From assembly GCF_021018805.1 (NCBI RefSeq), contig NC_086258.1, positions 7,417,081 through 7,481,080 on the forward strand: 64,000 nucleotides of DNA, in the 5' to 3' direction. Position numbers and translations under genes: made by a program. The notes beneath the pieces are model-generated. The model saw nothing but the letters and a program-made list of their open reading frames with translations. It was not told the DNA's origin and did no database searches. The stretch is from Prinia subflava (taxonomy: Eukaryota; Chordata; Aves; Passeriformes; Cisticolidae). Position 1 is the stretch's first letter. Each line of letters starts with the position of its first letter. Positions 30,301-43,520 of the stretch are shown here, piece after piece.

Positions 30301-33300
30301 CAGGGAGGAGATCCCATTTCACTGGAGAGAGGGAAAGTGCAAGAGGCAGAGGCTGCACCTCCGGGAGAGCAAATTCTCACAGTGCCCTCAAGGTTCAGAC
30401 AGAAGTCAGTGCTGAAGGATGGGGAGGAAGAGCAAAGAAGCAGAGAAACACTCTATAAGGTCATGTTGAGCATCATGTTCTTAGCTAGGAACAATTTATA
30501 ATGCCACCAAAATCAGAGGGTTCATTTACCTCGATGTGCACCAGCTGAGGATGTGGCACAGGGTATTTCACCTCATTTTCCCACAGTCACAGACCCAGCC
30601 AGGCCACTTAGAAAAATACATTGAGAATAGATCAACTGAACAATCACTGGAAACATCATCTCCTTCTGCCTCACAGACAATTAGCACGGTTTTAATTGCA
30701 CCAGTAACTCCAGGGCAGCAGTGAGAGTTGGTCAGGCAGCTCCAGCCCTTGCAGTGAGCACACGGAGCTGTGGCACACGTGGGGTGACCACCACAGACCC
30801 ACTGGTGTGGCCACACATGGGCAAGGCACAGACATCTGGTGGGCAGCAGGCATCTCAAAACCTGAAAATAGGTGACAGAGGTGACAGAGTCCTGGCAATA
30901 ATGACAAACCCTTGGCCAGCATGAGCCCCAAGACAGGCTGTACCCCAGGGAGCTGGGTCAGGGCTGAGGCTCCAGAGGTCTGTGCTCTCATTCTCCTTCA
31001 GCAACTCTTGTGTGCATCGACACCATCCTGCTACCTGCTTATTTGTGGGAACCCTGGTATTACTGGCCTGGCACTCCCAGGGCTGTATTTTAATGTTTAT
31101 TCAGTGTGGGAACACAGGCACAGGTGAAGACTCTGAATGTTTCAGCACCAGTGACCCAAACAGCTACTGGGGACCCTTTCCCCATTCCTTTAAAACCAGA
31201 GTAAGGGCTCAGCCATCACACCAACTCCTCCCTCTCTGAAGCCTCGTCCAGGGCTGGAAACAGGGACTGCCACCACCCCAAAAGCTCCTGGCACAGCATC
31301 AGCCAGAGGCACAAAGCAGAGTGCTCATGGCCTCACATGTTCACAGACCCAGAAGTCCCAAACTCTCCACCCTGCTCCTAAATCTCGGCCCTTACAGATA
31401 AGCATTAAACCTTTTTTCAGTAGTTTCTCATTATCTCCAAAGGAACAAACCAATGATTTGCCTGAGGGAAAAGGAGAGTTTGGCCAAGAGCAGGGATGGA
31501 GGGATTTGTTGTTTTTGCCTGTAACTGTGGTCAGGAAATAGTCCTAGAGCTCATTTTCAGCTCCTCCCTCTCGATAACATCTACCATATACATGCAGTGG
31601 AAAAGAAACAGCTTTGATACAGACACGGCAGACTTTGATTCACCACGGGGCCCTTGGCAGCTATCACCGCACCCCGGCTCCAACCTGGGGTGGACACCAG
31701 CAGCAATTCCCTGTCCCTGGGAATTAAAGCCTCTCCAGCCCCGGCAGCTTCAGCCTGGGACTGACACCAGCATCAGCCCCCTGGCCCCGCCTGACTCCAG
31801 TTAAAGCCTTTCCAGCCGCGATGGGGGAAGTAACACCCTTCCCACCCTGTCCCGCAAGGATTAATTGGCTATTTATCACTCCAAGGTGGTACCGCTGCTG
31901 CGGACAGGAACAACCAAGCCGGAAATTAGCAGCTCATTACTGCTGGTCTGAAAGTTTCCTTTCTTTGTGCCAGAGGACAACGTTTCACCCAGGATGCCCG
32001 GGTGGCAGGCAGCTAAAACTCTGAAAACTCCAGCGAATGAGGTCTGAAATGCGGCAGGGAATCAGCCTGTGCTACAGCAAACCTGGGAACGAATCGTTTG
32101 TTCCCATCTCCAGCTCCTCTGAGCCTGGCTCTAAGGTCAAACCAAGCTTTTATCTTCTCCTGTATTTCAGTATGCCGAAGAAAAAAAAAAATAATATTAG
32201 AGGAATAAATTAGCATGTGAAATGTAATTTAACTAATTAGCTCACTGGAGTGGAAAATATTTGCTAACCACTTTGAAGTCAGACCGACTGCACTTATTAG
32301 GACATCACAGAGGAGAAAGGAAGAAGCCGAAGATGGGGAGACCGCCAGGACAGGCTGTGGAGCATGCAAGCGCCTAAGCGGGACAAGGAGATTTCCCCCT
32401 GATTTCTTCTCACCCTGCAGGGCTTCACTCAGCGCCCAGCTCGGAGAGAGCAGCGCTGGGAGAGCCCCGGGCTGTGCTGCTCCCCCCTGACCCGCCGGAC
32501 GCTGCAGCAAGGGAGGTTTCCCAGTGCTTTCCATCACACACAAGGCTGGGAGCGCTCAGCCTGGCATTCCTGGGATGCCCAACCACGGGTAAAACGCAGC
32601 AGGCAGGAGGGATGCCCCGGGAGCGGGCAGCAGCATCCCAGCAGCATCCCTGCACTGGCAGGGAGGGGATGTCACCGATTAAGCTGAAAAACAGCGAGCC
32701 ATGAGGCTCCACCACGTCAGGGAAGTGCCTGGGATGCCACAAAAAGCCGTTATATCACTTGCAACAGCCTGCTCATTGATTTCCCCACCTCCCAGGCGTA
32801 GAAAGTGTTGCTCTTTTATTAGCAAAGCTTTGGAAATCCCTCCCCATCACAGCAAAAAGGGGCAGCCCCGGCAATTTTGCAACTGCTGTGGCTGAGTTAT
32901 GAAAGGGGGGATTGACAACCCCAGTGAAAGGCATCAAGGGGGGCAGAAATGAGAGCCTCCTCTGCCTGATACACAGCACCACATTGGGGATAACCCGGGG
33001 GGGATGTTTCCCTTCCCCCTGGCCACCCCCTGAACGTGGGCATGAGCACCTCCAGTGCCTCCACTGCCAGCTGGTGGAATGTCCCCCAAAGGAGACCCAG
33101 TCCATTGCTGGGGCAGAGCAGTTTCCCTGAAAAACAGGAATATGAGGTCTTGACCCAACAGTGGTGCTGCCCTGGGAGAAGAGACTTGAGCCAGAAATTC
33201 ATGTTTTTATGGGGTGTCCCCAACCCGGGCTTTGCCTTGATCCTTTTTGAAGTCAGAGCTTTGCTCCCTGCGAATCCAGCTTAGAAAAAGGTCAGCTGTG

Positions 33301-35689
33301 TGTTCAGTGAGTGGATTTGCAGCAGGAGGAAAACCCATTTTTCAAGCCAGGCCTTCCCACAGGGATGACCCAGATGTGACGGACACCGGCAGACAGGAAC
33401 CTGCAGAGGAGCCCCAGGTAATGCAGCCCCTAAACCTTTCCCAACCTGCCTGTGTCGTCTCCAAAAAGAAAGGAAACTAATGAGCCTGAAATAGAAATTA
33501 AAGCCCTGAAATAGAGGGGGAAATGCCAACACTGCTCCCTCCCCGCTGCCCACGCAGACGGGGAAGCGACGGCAGGAGATGAGCAGGGCCCTGCAGGTGG
33601 GTGTGAGACACCAAACCCTGCCTGGCTGGGGGAAAACTGCAGCTCTGAAAGAGGAATTTCCCCATCACCCTCATCAGACAAAAGCGCCACTCAGGATTTC
33701 CCTGCTGGCATTTCCCCACCGGGCTGTGTTCTGCAGCAGCTTCCAGCCATGGGCCCCGCTGTGCCCCCGCTTTCCAGGAATGGGAATTGAGCCTCAGAGC
33801 AGGGGTACGTGAACATGGAAAGACACTGAGACAGAGCATGGAGATCCTGATCCACCTCCTGCTCACAGTGCTGCCAGAGAGTGCTCACCCATGGGGTGTC
33901 ACCCCACTCTGCCCAGTGCAGGTAAGCCCAGAGCTGGGAGAGGTGAGCATGGCATTGCTGGGAAATGGGAAAATCCCAGTGTGACCCCCGGGCAGTTCCA
34001 GTTGCCACAGGGAAGCCCTAACCTCTCCTGTCCCTCACTAATGCCCCAGCCATGACCTCAGGTCTGGGGACACCCTGATGTGCCAGTCACCGACTCTGCC
34101 TCCCCGTGATGCTGCCAGGGCTGGCTGCCACCCAGCAGCTCCAGAGGGCTCGCGGGAATTGTTAAAAACCCAACCAACCAAATAACAAAAAAACCCAGCA
34201 CTAACATATTGCACAGCCCCCTTGAAAATTATTTCTCTTTTCTGCTAAAAACCAGGAATATTATAAAGAAGAAGTCCCTGAGTGACCCAGGCCAGGGCAC
34301 TCCCCGTGCCCGGTTCCAGCCGATGCCCAGGGAGGGAGGGAAGCGGGGGAGCCTCCACCTGTGTCGGGCAAACCCTGAGGATCCCCCGCGCTGCACCGCG
34401 GGCCGCGGGGAAGTCCAGCACCGGATCGCACTGCCGAGCAGGAACGGAGATCTCCTGCCGTAAACCTGGAGAAATCTGCTGCTTGGGAATCAAGCTGAAG
34501 GAGAATAAAGCAGCCAGGCACTGCTTCACCCCCCGCTCCAGCCGCCTCCCTCCCTCCCTCCTTCTCAGGAATGCTGCAGGAGGCACCTGCGCTTTGGGGG
34601 CGTGCTGCCCACCCCGGCACACCCCGGCAGCTCCGCAGTGGCCGTCACAGGTATCCTCATTATCCTCATTAGTGCAGCAACGCTGTCGATGCTGGCAAAG
34701 CCCCCCGGGGTGTTTCCAAAAATAGGAGGCTCCCTGCAAGTCCCCTGTCCCTGCAGGGACACTCAGGATGCTGGGCTGGGGCTCCCCACCCCTGTCAGGA
34801 TCCAACCTGCAGGAAAGTGCTCCCTCCTCCAGGGAACTGGGCTCGGTTTTGTGCTCTCATTTCACCTCTTTAAGCACACAGATAATGCTGAGGAGAAGGT
34901 AACAGCGATTGTGCCAGATCAGTTGATGGCCATGGAGAAAATCCAGATTTAAGGCTCCTGCAGTGACACTACACACCCTGAGCACATACAGCAAGAGATG
35001 GGCTTTCCCTGCTCCAAAAAAATCAAAGCAAGTTTTGCCTCAAATATTAACAGCACCTGGATCACACCCAAAACCCTTACACAGGTGGGACTGCTCACCA
35101 CCCACCCGCCCTAAAAAGCATCGCCCCTGGTTTGGGGTTCTCAGTTGCTTTATCCCAGAGTCCTTCATGCACAGATTTGGGGTGTATTTCTGTGAGGGGC
35201 AGAGTCAAGGTGGCAAGAGGAGCCCTCAGCAGGGATCCCCTGACCCACATTGGGAAAGCTCTGCCTCAATGCTGCAATCGACTCCAATTTTTGCATGGTG
35301 AAGCAAACCCTGCAGCTGCACCAGAGCGGGAGGGCAGGACCAGAGCCCACGGGCGGTGACACCAGGCAGGGAAACACCAAGAGCTGTCCCCCAGGTTTTC
35401 ACACCCACTCCAAGGCAGCAGAGCCAGGACAGGTACAGCAAACACTCCCTTCTGCATCGAGCCACAACACGACTCTTATTTCCCACAGCGAGGCTTCCCC
35501 TCCCTCCCAAACCCCTCCTTTCGTTTTGGTGCCCTGGATTTGGCAAGCGCCACAGTCTGCCTGAAGGTACAGCCCTTCAGAGAGGAAACGGTCACATCTG
35601 GAGGCGGTGCCAGCTCCTGGCACCGTCAACTTTGCCAGAAGTTCACCACCCCCCGCATGGTGCCGGGGTGGGGTCACAGCTCCTCGCTG

Positions 35690-36310
35690 TCCCTGTCACC
35701 CCCGGCGTGTCCCCGAGCCGGCCCGGGGCTGGCAGCGCCCTCGCCCCCTACTCACATCGTCATCCTGCACGCTCAGGGGGATATCCAACATGCACATCTG
35801 CACCGGCTGCACCAGAGCCTTCTGCACGTTGAACAAAGGTTTTGCCTCCATCTTCCCGGGCACGGAGGGGCTGCTCATCCTCCTCCTCCTCTCTCTCTCC
35901 TCCGCCGCTCCCCTCCCAGGAGCAGGTCCAGCCCAGGCGGCGCGAAACCCACCGGAGATCTCCCTCCCCGTCCAATTTTGTCAGCACATCTCGCCGACAG
36001 CTGCTGCGAGCTCTCGTTTCCTCCCTCGCGAATCAAAGAGCGGCGAGGAGCTGCACCGGGAGCGTGCGCGCGTGTGAGCGGCGCTCCCGTGTGCGCGCCC
36101 GCCTGTGCCGCCGCTCCCCGCGCTGGGGAAGCGGCCCTGGGCCAGCCTGCCCCGGCTCCCCGACCGCCCCCAGCTTCTCCTTTCTCTCGGGATAGCCTCA
36201 GCGCCGGCCCCGGCTGCGGCTCGGCCCCGCCGGGAGCTCCCCAGCCTCATCGACATGCGTGGCACTCGCCGAGCCCGCGCATTGTCTTGGAGACGCACAA
36301 CAGGTCCTGC
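35690..36310. promoter_or_regulatory. RALGDS: CpG island at candidate first exon b
   Basis: GC-rich, CpG-dense block that begins at the MEAKPLF exon and extends upstream of it on the minus strand. It includes a run of alternating purine-pyrimidine GCGTGCGCGCGTGTG at 36062-36076 and GTGTGCGCGC at 36089-36098. Placement fits an internal promoter for that exon. Confidence 0.6.
35756..35878 (-). CDS. RALGDS: candidate alternative RALGDS first exon (MEAKPLF)
   Basis: Forty-one codons from ATG at 35878 (or 32 from ATG at 35851) reach a perfect GTGAGT donor in phase 0, which would join to SSTQEIG of exon 2. The peptide from the second ATG starts MEAKPLFNVQKALVQP and ends IPLSVQDDD. It sits at the edge of a CpG island (about 35690-36310) on the gene's strand and lies between the other two first exons. 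I do not firmly recall this N-terminus from RALGDS. The call rests on position, strand, phase, donor and amphipathic, low-complexity-free coding content. Confidence 0.6.
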
Positions 36311-39300
36311 CTGCTGTTGGGTTGTGATTATGATCAAACCGCGTCTGCAGCGCTCACTGCGCTTCCCTCTGGCTGTTGTGGCAGGCAAACAGGCAGGGCT
36401 GGAAGGATGAGAGGGTGTGAAACAGAGGGAGAACGAGTGGTCGGGGCTGGAGCCTCCCCCTTTCTTCCCATCCCGTCTCCCATCCCTGTTTTCCATTGTC
36501 AGAGGCAGTTTCAGCCCAACGCCTTCCTGTACTCCAAGGACCACAGCCAGGCTTGAATAATTCACATCCACAGAGTGCTCGGGAGCCTTACGGCACTGGG
36601 AATGCAGCATGGCACTGAGACCATCAGTGCTGGTCATCACTTCGTTTGTAGGACAATTGTGCCGGGAAGTTTTGCCCAGGTGAGCATTCCCAGCTGCCTT
36701 TCCCTGTGAATCCAAACTGGAGCTTTGCTAAAGGAAGCCATGGCACAAAAACAGGTGGTTTGCCATGAAAAACCCCTTCCTATAGAATTTTCAGCAGCAG
36801 TAGCAGCGGGGTGGGAGTCTCAACATGGAGCAGCTCATGTTATCACCCGCAGACACAGAGCACACGGATGTTATTGCTCTCACCAACAGGAGTGAGCTGG
36901 AGCCAAGCCCATAAGCCATCACCTCACCCTCAACAGCTGCAGAGGCCAGGCCCAGCGGCAGGGGTGACACCCCGGGTGTCACTTCCCAGCGAGGGCAGCA
37001 GCAGAGCAGCAGTTTGGTGGGTTCATCCACTCACACCCAGCCAGGGGAGACGCTGGGGCCAGCTACAAACCCAGCTGAGGGACCAGGGTGAAATGCCAGT
37101 GAGAATCCCCACTGCCCTCAAACAAACAGGAGTTTGTGTCCTTGCAGCTGCCCTTCTTGCTGGACCCAGCAGGGATGACATCAACAGGATGAACAGACCC
37201 TACTCCAGGCAGGCACTTTTGGGTGGCTTTGTGGGTCCCACTTTGAGTAGTCCCTTGCAGGGCAAAGGTCTGGGACTGTGCAGCTTTTTCCCAGCTTTCC
37301 CAAACTCGGCTGCTGCCCGAGGCCACAAGGGCGGCTCGCAGCACGCCCGGGTGCCGGAGCAGAGCCGAGGAGCCCCGCTGAGCCCGGCATTCCTGCGGCG
37401 TTAGGTAAGCCGGGCTTGGCGAGCCGCGCTCAGCGCCGAGCCAGCGCCGGGCTGACTCATCCGCGCAGGAGGCAGAGCCAAGGCCGGGCTTAGAGGGGTC
37501 TCACACACACACAGACCCCCCCGTGCCCCTCACAGTCGGAGCTGGGCTCATCCCCAGCAGGCCGGGGCTGGAGCGGGGTCTGGTCCATCATTCCTGGGGG
37601 AAATGCGGGGATGAGGAAAGCAGCTCTTACATGCTGCAGGAATGGGAGCTAATGGGCAAGCCTGGAACAAGACCAAATAGGGATAAACCCACCATAAATT
37701 AAGTTTTAACTGGAAGTTAGGCAGATTTTTCATCCACCATATGGCTGAGATGAGCAGCAGAGAGGACCAGAAGGCAGCACTGCAGCAGCCCCAGGAATGG
37801 ATTTGCAGGGGAGGAGAGAGGGGACATCACAGCTGGACAATCCCAAATTTCCAGGGCCATGCCCCAGCTGCTGACTGACACAATTTCAGCAGCTCTTCTC
37901 GTGGCAGAGAGGCAGTGCCACAGCCCTGGAAACTCCCTGGCACAGGCAGTCTCTGTCCTGCTCCTTCACAATTCCTTGGTGACTCAGTGCAAAGTGCATT
38001 CCCATGGAGGACTGCCCCACATTTCACCAGCACCAAACCCAGCCCTCAGCACGGGCAGTGCCCACAGCTCTGGTTCCAGGAAAGGTGATTCAAACCTCTG
38101 CTTCAGCCCCAGCTCGGGTTACTCACCTCACCTGCAATTGGTCAGCAGAGCTCAGCTTTCCAACAACAACTTTTCAGTAACCAGCTGGGCTTGGTCAGCT
38201 GAGATTGCAGCTTCCAAGCATCGTGGGAAGGACACAGATTCACACTCAGGTGCCAGAGTCTCCAAGGGCTGCCATTCCCAGGAACTCGTCATCCTGTTCA
38301 GCAGCTAATCTGTGCCGTGGGAACAGGAATCTCTGCAGAGGTGGTGTGGAGGTGTAGGAGTCCCATCACCTGCTGGTTCTCTGGTTCCTGGGGCTTCCCT
38401 GGACTTCAAGGGCTGGGGACAGGCTCAGAGGTTGTCACATACCTCTGACAGGAGCTCAGTCTGCTCTGCTGATCCCCAGAGCCCAGTGACCTCCCACCTA
38501 GCAGCCACAAAGATGCCAAAAGTGACAATCCATCTGGAAAAGTCACAAACCACATGGGCAGTCTACAAAGGAAAACAAAACTCCAAGTGCAGAGTCCCAG
38601 GAGGGCCACCAGGCAAAGCAGCAGCAGCAGAGGCTGGACAAAAGCAGAGATGCTCCAGAGAAACATCTCAAACCAACAGGAACAGGACACGGTGGATGGA
38701 CGGGACATGGGAGCTGCAGTGCATGGAATGCTTTGGTCAAAGGTGACCAGCCAGAAGTTGAGGGCATTCACACAGCCCCAGAGATGGTGTGGGGCCTTCC
38801 TCTCCTCTGCTGGGGCCAGCTCACGCATGTCCACCCACCAGTGTCCCCAGCCACCTGCCTCAGTCACCGGGGAACAGAGCTGTCCCTCAGCAGGAACCGG
38901 CAGGGTGGCTTTGAACCCTTCCCCACTGCGAGGTTTGCAGCAGAAACACAAAGCAGAGAATCCCCTGCCATCAAACCAGCCCAGACAGGATGATCCTACG
39001 CAGATGTTTAAATGACAGCTTCATCCTCCTGCTCCTCCAGTCTGGCTGACGTGAGTGGAAACCGTGCCACGATCCCAGACTGAGCCCTGAAACCATCCCT
39101 GGGCACGGAAAGCAGGGGAGCCATCCCCACTGGCCCAGGGCTGAGGTGCTGCTGGAGCCCCACAGCAGCACTGGGGCCATCCCTGCCAGGGTGCAGGAGG
39201 AATCTCCTCCTGGTGCTGCCTCTGGAGGGCAGGGAAGCCCCAGCACCGATGTTTCCCCGTTTCATTTCACACTGGAGCTTTATTGTCGCAGCTCCAGCTG

Positions 39301-42300
39301 AGCAGATAAAGCCCATCATGAGACCTCAGTGCTTAGCAACCATTACTGGGAAAATACTGTTTTCCAGTAAGAGTCTTGGCAGGGACAGAGCAACTGCAGG
39401 GTGAATTCATTGCGATTCCTCTGCTGGGTGCATCCTGCTCCCGACTGCGCTGCTGCTGCCCCAGGGAGAGACCGGCTCCTGCACTGGGAATTGCATCCAT
39501 TCCCTAAGCTGCAAACAGCCTCTGTCACCTTGCAAAAACATCATTTTGTGCACCCCACAACTGAACCTCTGCACAGTTAAATGCAAATTTCAGGGACAAA
39601 CTCATGCACGGGACGATCTCAGCACCCAGCGTTGCTGCAAAGGTGTGGACATTTGGGATGCTCCACAAACCAGTGAGCAACCTCTCCCGTGATGCTGGGC
39701 ATTCCTGACACCCAATGACTCACAAAGGCCCACCTAAGGAACGCTGACTCCAATGCTTGATGTCAAGCATCAAAGGCCTCCACAAAATGAAAGAAATTCC
39801 CCAGGAATGACAATGGAGGGTTTGTTTTCCAAAGGAAATTGCAACTCCGTGCCCAAACATCACAGCATCCTGCACCAGAGAGAGAAACGACACAAAACCT
39901 GCAGGTTTATTTTCACTGTGCAAGGCTGATGGAAAGGCAAAGGGGAAAGGAAGCGGCGTGACAAATAAATGGCAAATGGAAAATCCCAGCAGCTCTTCCC
40001 CTTTGACACTTCTCAGTAACAGAAAGAGGAAACCTGGTTTCAAAACCACAGAAATCCCAAACGAATGGCATTTCTTTGGAGAAACGTGGTGTTTACAGAA
40101 AGCCCGTGGGTAGACTGAGAGAGGCAGACATGGAGATGGAGCCTGGTGGGACTTCCAGGAGACCACGAGCAGGTGGGATACCTATTTCCCAGTGAAAATC
40201 AAAATCACCTTGACATCTAAGATGGATTTCAAATGGGATATACAGAAGCACTCGCAACCTGTCTTGTCCCAGACTAGTTCTGGTAATAAATCCTGTTGAT
40301 TTGAACCTGCACCCTTGTTTTTAGACATTTATTTGAAGAAGCCACTGTCATTTCCTCAAAGTCACTCCTGAGAGAGGGCGCAGCCTGCGCTGCACCTCAC
40401 GCCTCTGGAAAGCCTGTCTGGCATTCAGCATCCTGAATAAATTCCAATGCTCCCCAGAATAGATGCGTATGCAAAATTAATTCACAATCAAGCCCGTGCA
40501 AAGCATGAGACGGCCTTTTAATAGGTGCAGCGCAGCAATTACCAGTGTGCAGTGAAAGCCAACAAGCATTAAAGGAGGGTGGGGGAAAACCAATTAGTTT
40601 CCTTGGGATTCCTCCACGAGCTTGCCACTTGAGGGATTTCCATTTCCACGAACCCCTGGAGCCAGCGTGTCCCCGTGGGGAGGGGGACACATCCCCACGG
40701 CCTCCCCCGCCGCGGTCCCCGGGATGCAGCGGTGCCGGCCCGGTCTCCATGGAGATTGTCACCGCAGCAACGGGGACCTGCCGCCTCCCGGAGCTGCAGG
40801 GGATGCACAGGGGATGTGACCACCGCTCCCAGCTGGGAAAGGGAGCACCGGGTACCCACACCCCTCCTTTCTGCTTCCCAGACCGCTTCCCTGCACCGGC
40901 GGGGGAAAAGGGCTGCCGCAGCCTCGGCCCGTGCCCGAGGTGAGTCCCAGAGGAGCGGGAATGCCGAGCAGCCGCGGTGGGAGAGCATCGGGACGGAGCC
41001 GTGCTCGGGGCTGTCATGGCAACAGCTGATGGAGCTTCCACAGCCTCCCTCCCTGCGGAGGTGGGATCAGGATGGGAACACCCCTGCAGCAGCCCCCGGC
41101 TGGGCAGCGCTGCTCCAGGAGGGGATCCCTGCCCTTCCACCGCCTCACAGCCGTTCCAGGAGCGCTCACACAGGGGATGGGGGAGGACCCCGTGTCCCTG
41201 GGCAGATCCCCACTCCCTCCTGCCCCCCGTTCCCCCCCACTGCGGGAGGGAAGGACGAGGACAGGACCACGGAGCTCTTTGCAATCCGTGGCAGCTCCCA
41301 CCACCCCTTCTTGGTTCACCCCGAGATGGTTCCCCACCAGATTAAGCCCTTTCAAGGACACACCCGTGGCGTCCCCACCCCACCCACGCCACCCCGGGGA
41401 GGCCCGGGCAGGGCTCTCCTGCCGGGAAATCCCTGGCACAGGGCCCACACCTGCTGGGTGCCCGCACTGCCGGGCTCCCTGCACTCCTGCCCCACTGCCC
41501 AGCTGGGCACACACGCCAGCCTCTGGACCTGACACTGCAGGACGATGCCATGAACTGCCACATGCCCACCGCTGTCCCCTGCAGCTCCAAACCTAAGGAA
41601 AAGGCTCACAATTCCCCCAGACACTGCCTGGCAGGGGAGCCTGCAGCACAGGCAGATTGGGGACAGGAATAAACTCCCAAATGCCAGCACATCCTATCCC
41701 CTGTGGGCCAGCTCTGGACACGGACCTTGCAGGGACCAGGTGGGCACAGCACAGGTCACAGCAAGGCTCAGCTGTGCCCACCCAGCCCTGCAGCAGCACC
41801 GGGTGCTTCCCACTGCAAATACCTCTGCTGGAGAAGAGGAAGATGCCAGGGGATGGAGAGCTGAGGGTGTTAGCAAGCCATGGCAATCCCCACTGTTACC
41901 AATCGTGATTTTTCCACAGGGATTTATTCCAGCTGCCAGCAGCCGTGTGTGGCAGGAGCAGGCTGGCAGCAAGGCCAGGGCATCTCTCTGGGCACATCTT
42001 TGCAGGCAGCCAGAGCTGCTACCCAGCCCAGCACAGCCTGGAGCATTCACCAGAGATGGGGCATCCACCAATTCACCCACTTGGCCGAGCCCCCAGTGCT
42101 GGACAGGGATGCTCCCTTCACATTTTCCAGGGCTTAGCTGGAGCTTGAACAGACCCAGAGGAGGAGGTTCCATCTCCCCAGCCCTGGAGCTTGCTCTGGC
42201 CGTGCTGTTTAACACGGCCCCAGCTCCTCACGCGTGCTTTAACCCACATTACCATGGCCAAGAGGTTATCTGCAGATCCACACCACTGCTCCTGCAGCCA

Positions 42301-43210
42301 GCAGAGCCCGGGCTCCAGAGATAAGAGGCACAGCTCTGGCAGCCTGCAGGTCTCCAGCCCCACACCCTGAGCCAAAGGCTCTCCCAAGCCTCCCTCTTCA
42401 CGCCTGGTTTGCAGCCTCCAGGGATTAAAGACATCTCCACTACGGGCAGTCCCCTCTCTCTAACAGCCAAGGGGATGGGAAACCCTTTTTGGACAGCCAG
42501 GTTCCTGAAGCAGTTTGATTTTTCTAGAAGTTTCTCTCAGGGCTCCTGTTCAGCTGCTCCTCAGTCTCCCACTCTGACAGCAAAGGGTTCCAGTGGCTTT
42601 CTTGGCTGCAAGGGGTGCGGGGCCCTGGGACAGACAGGGAGAGCATTCCAGCCTGGAATCCCCTGGGGAGGGCAGGGACAAGGCAGGGTGGGACTGAGCA
42701 GGGACAGAGCTGAGCTGGGCTCTTAGCTCTGCTGGAGACAGCCCAGAGAGCACAGAGGCCCTTCCCTGACCTGCTGGGCTTGTCCAGCCTGGCCCCCGTG
42801 CAGTGCAGATGTGCAGCCCACCAGTGCAGGGCTGGGAGCCTGCTGCATGTTTGGGGACAGCAGTTGTGAGCTCCCTTTGCATTACACGAATTCCTGAGCC
42901 CATCCTGCCAACCTGCTGTCTCCAGATGTTTGCTGACAGCAGAGAGGAGGGCAGAGCCCCCCAGGCATGGTGGAGCAGCACCTGCTCTCAGCTTTCAGGC
43001 CAAGGAATCATTTTTTGACTGGAGAAAGGGAAAATTCCTGGGATCCATGCAGCAGCCCAGCAGCAGGCACAGGAGCTGGGGAGCATCCAGGACTTTGGGA
43101 TGGCCAGGCAGCACCAAGGGGCTGCATCAGTGTCCTGACTGCCCGTGAATCCCTGCAGCTGGTGAGACACACGGCCTGCACGAGCTGATTGGGAGCAGCC
43201 TCTGCATTTC

Positions 43211-43520
43211 AGGGAATCACAGACTATCCCAGACTGGAAGGGACCCACAGGGATCATCAAATGAAACGCCTGATCCTGCACAGACCCCCCAACAACCCCA
43301 CCCTGGGCATCCCTGAGAGCAGTGTCCAAACCCTCCTGGAGCTCTGGCAGCCTCGGGGCTGTGCCCATTCCCTGGGGAGCCTGGGCAGTGCCAGCACCTC
43401 TGAGGGAAGAACCTTTCCCTGATATCCAACCTAACCTTTCCCTGACACAGCTCCAGCCATTCCCTTGGGTGCTGTCACTGGTCACAAGAGCAGAGAGATC
43501 TGAGTTAGCCCCTGGCTGTC
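43211..43520 (-). mobile_element. CR1 LINE 3' end fragment
   Basis: Reverse-oriented, more diverged CR1. On the plus strand it shows GAATCACAGACTATCCCAGA, CTGGAAGGGACCCACAGGGA and TCATCAAATGAAACGCCTGA, ending with GAACCTTTCCCTGATATCCA ACCTAACC. The wording is that of an older CR1 subfamily 3' end. The right limit is approximate. Confidence 0.85.

Larger units (their letters stand above)
18901..35690 (-). other. RALGDS: RALGDS intron between first exons a and b
   Basis: About 17 kb holding the repeats listed separately (20-bp array, AAT microsatellite, CR1 copy, 40-bp array) in otherwise single-copy sequence. No exon or RNA gene is supported. Segments around 20690-20860 and 32160-32300 are AT-rich, low in repeats and carry recognisable factor sites (TGACTCA, TAATTAG), so they may be regulatory. 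Confidence 0.65.
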
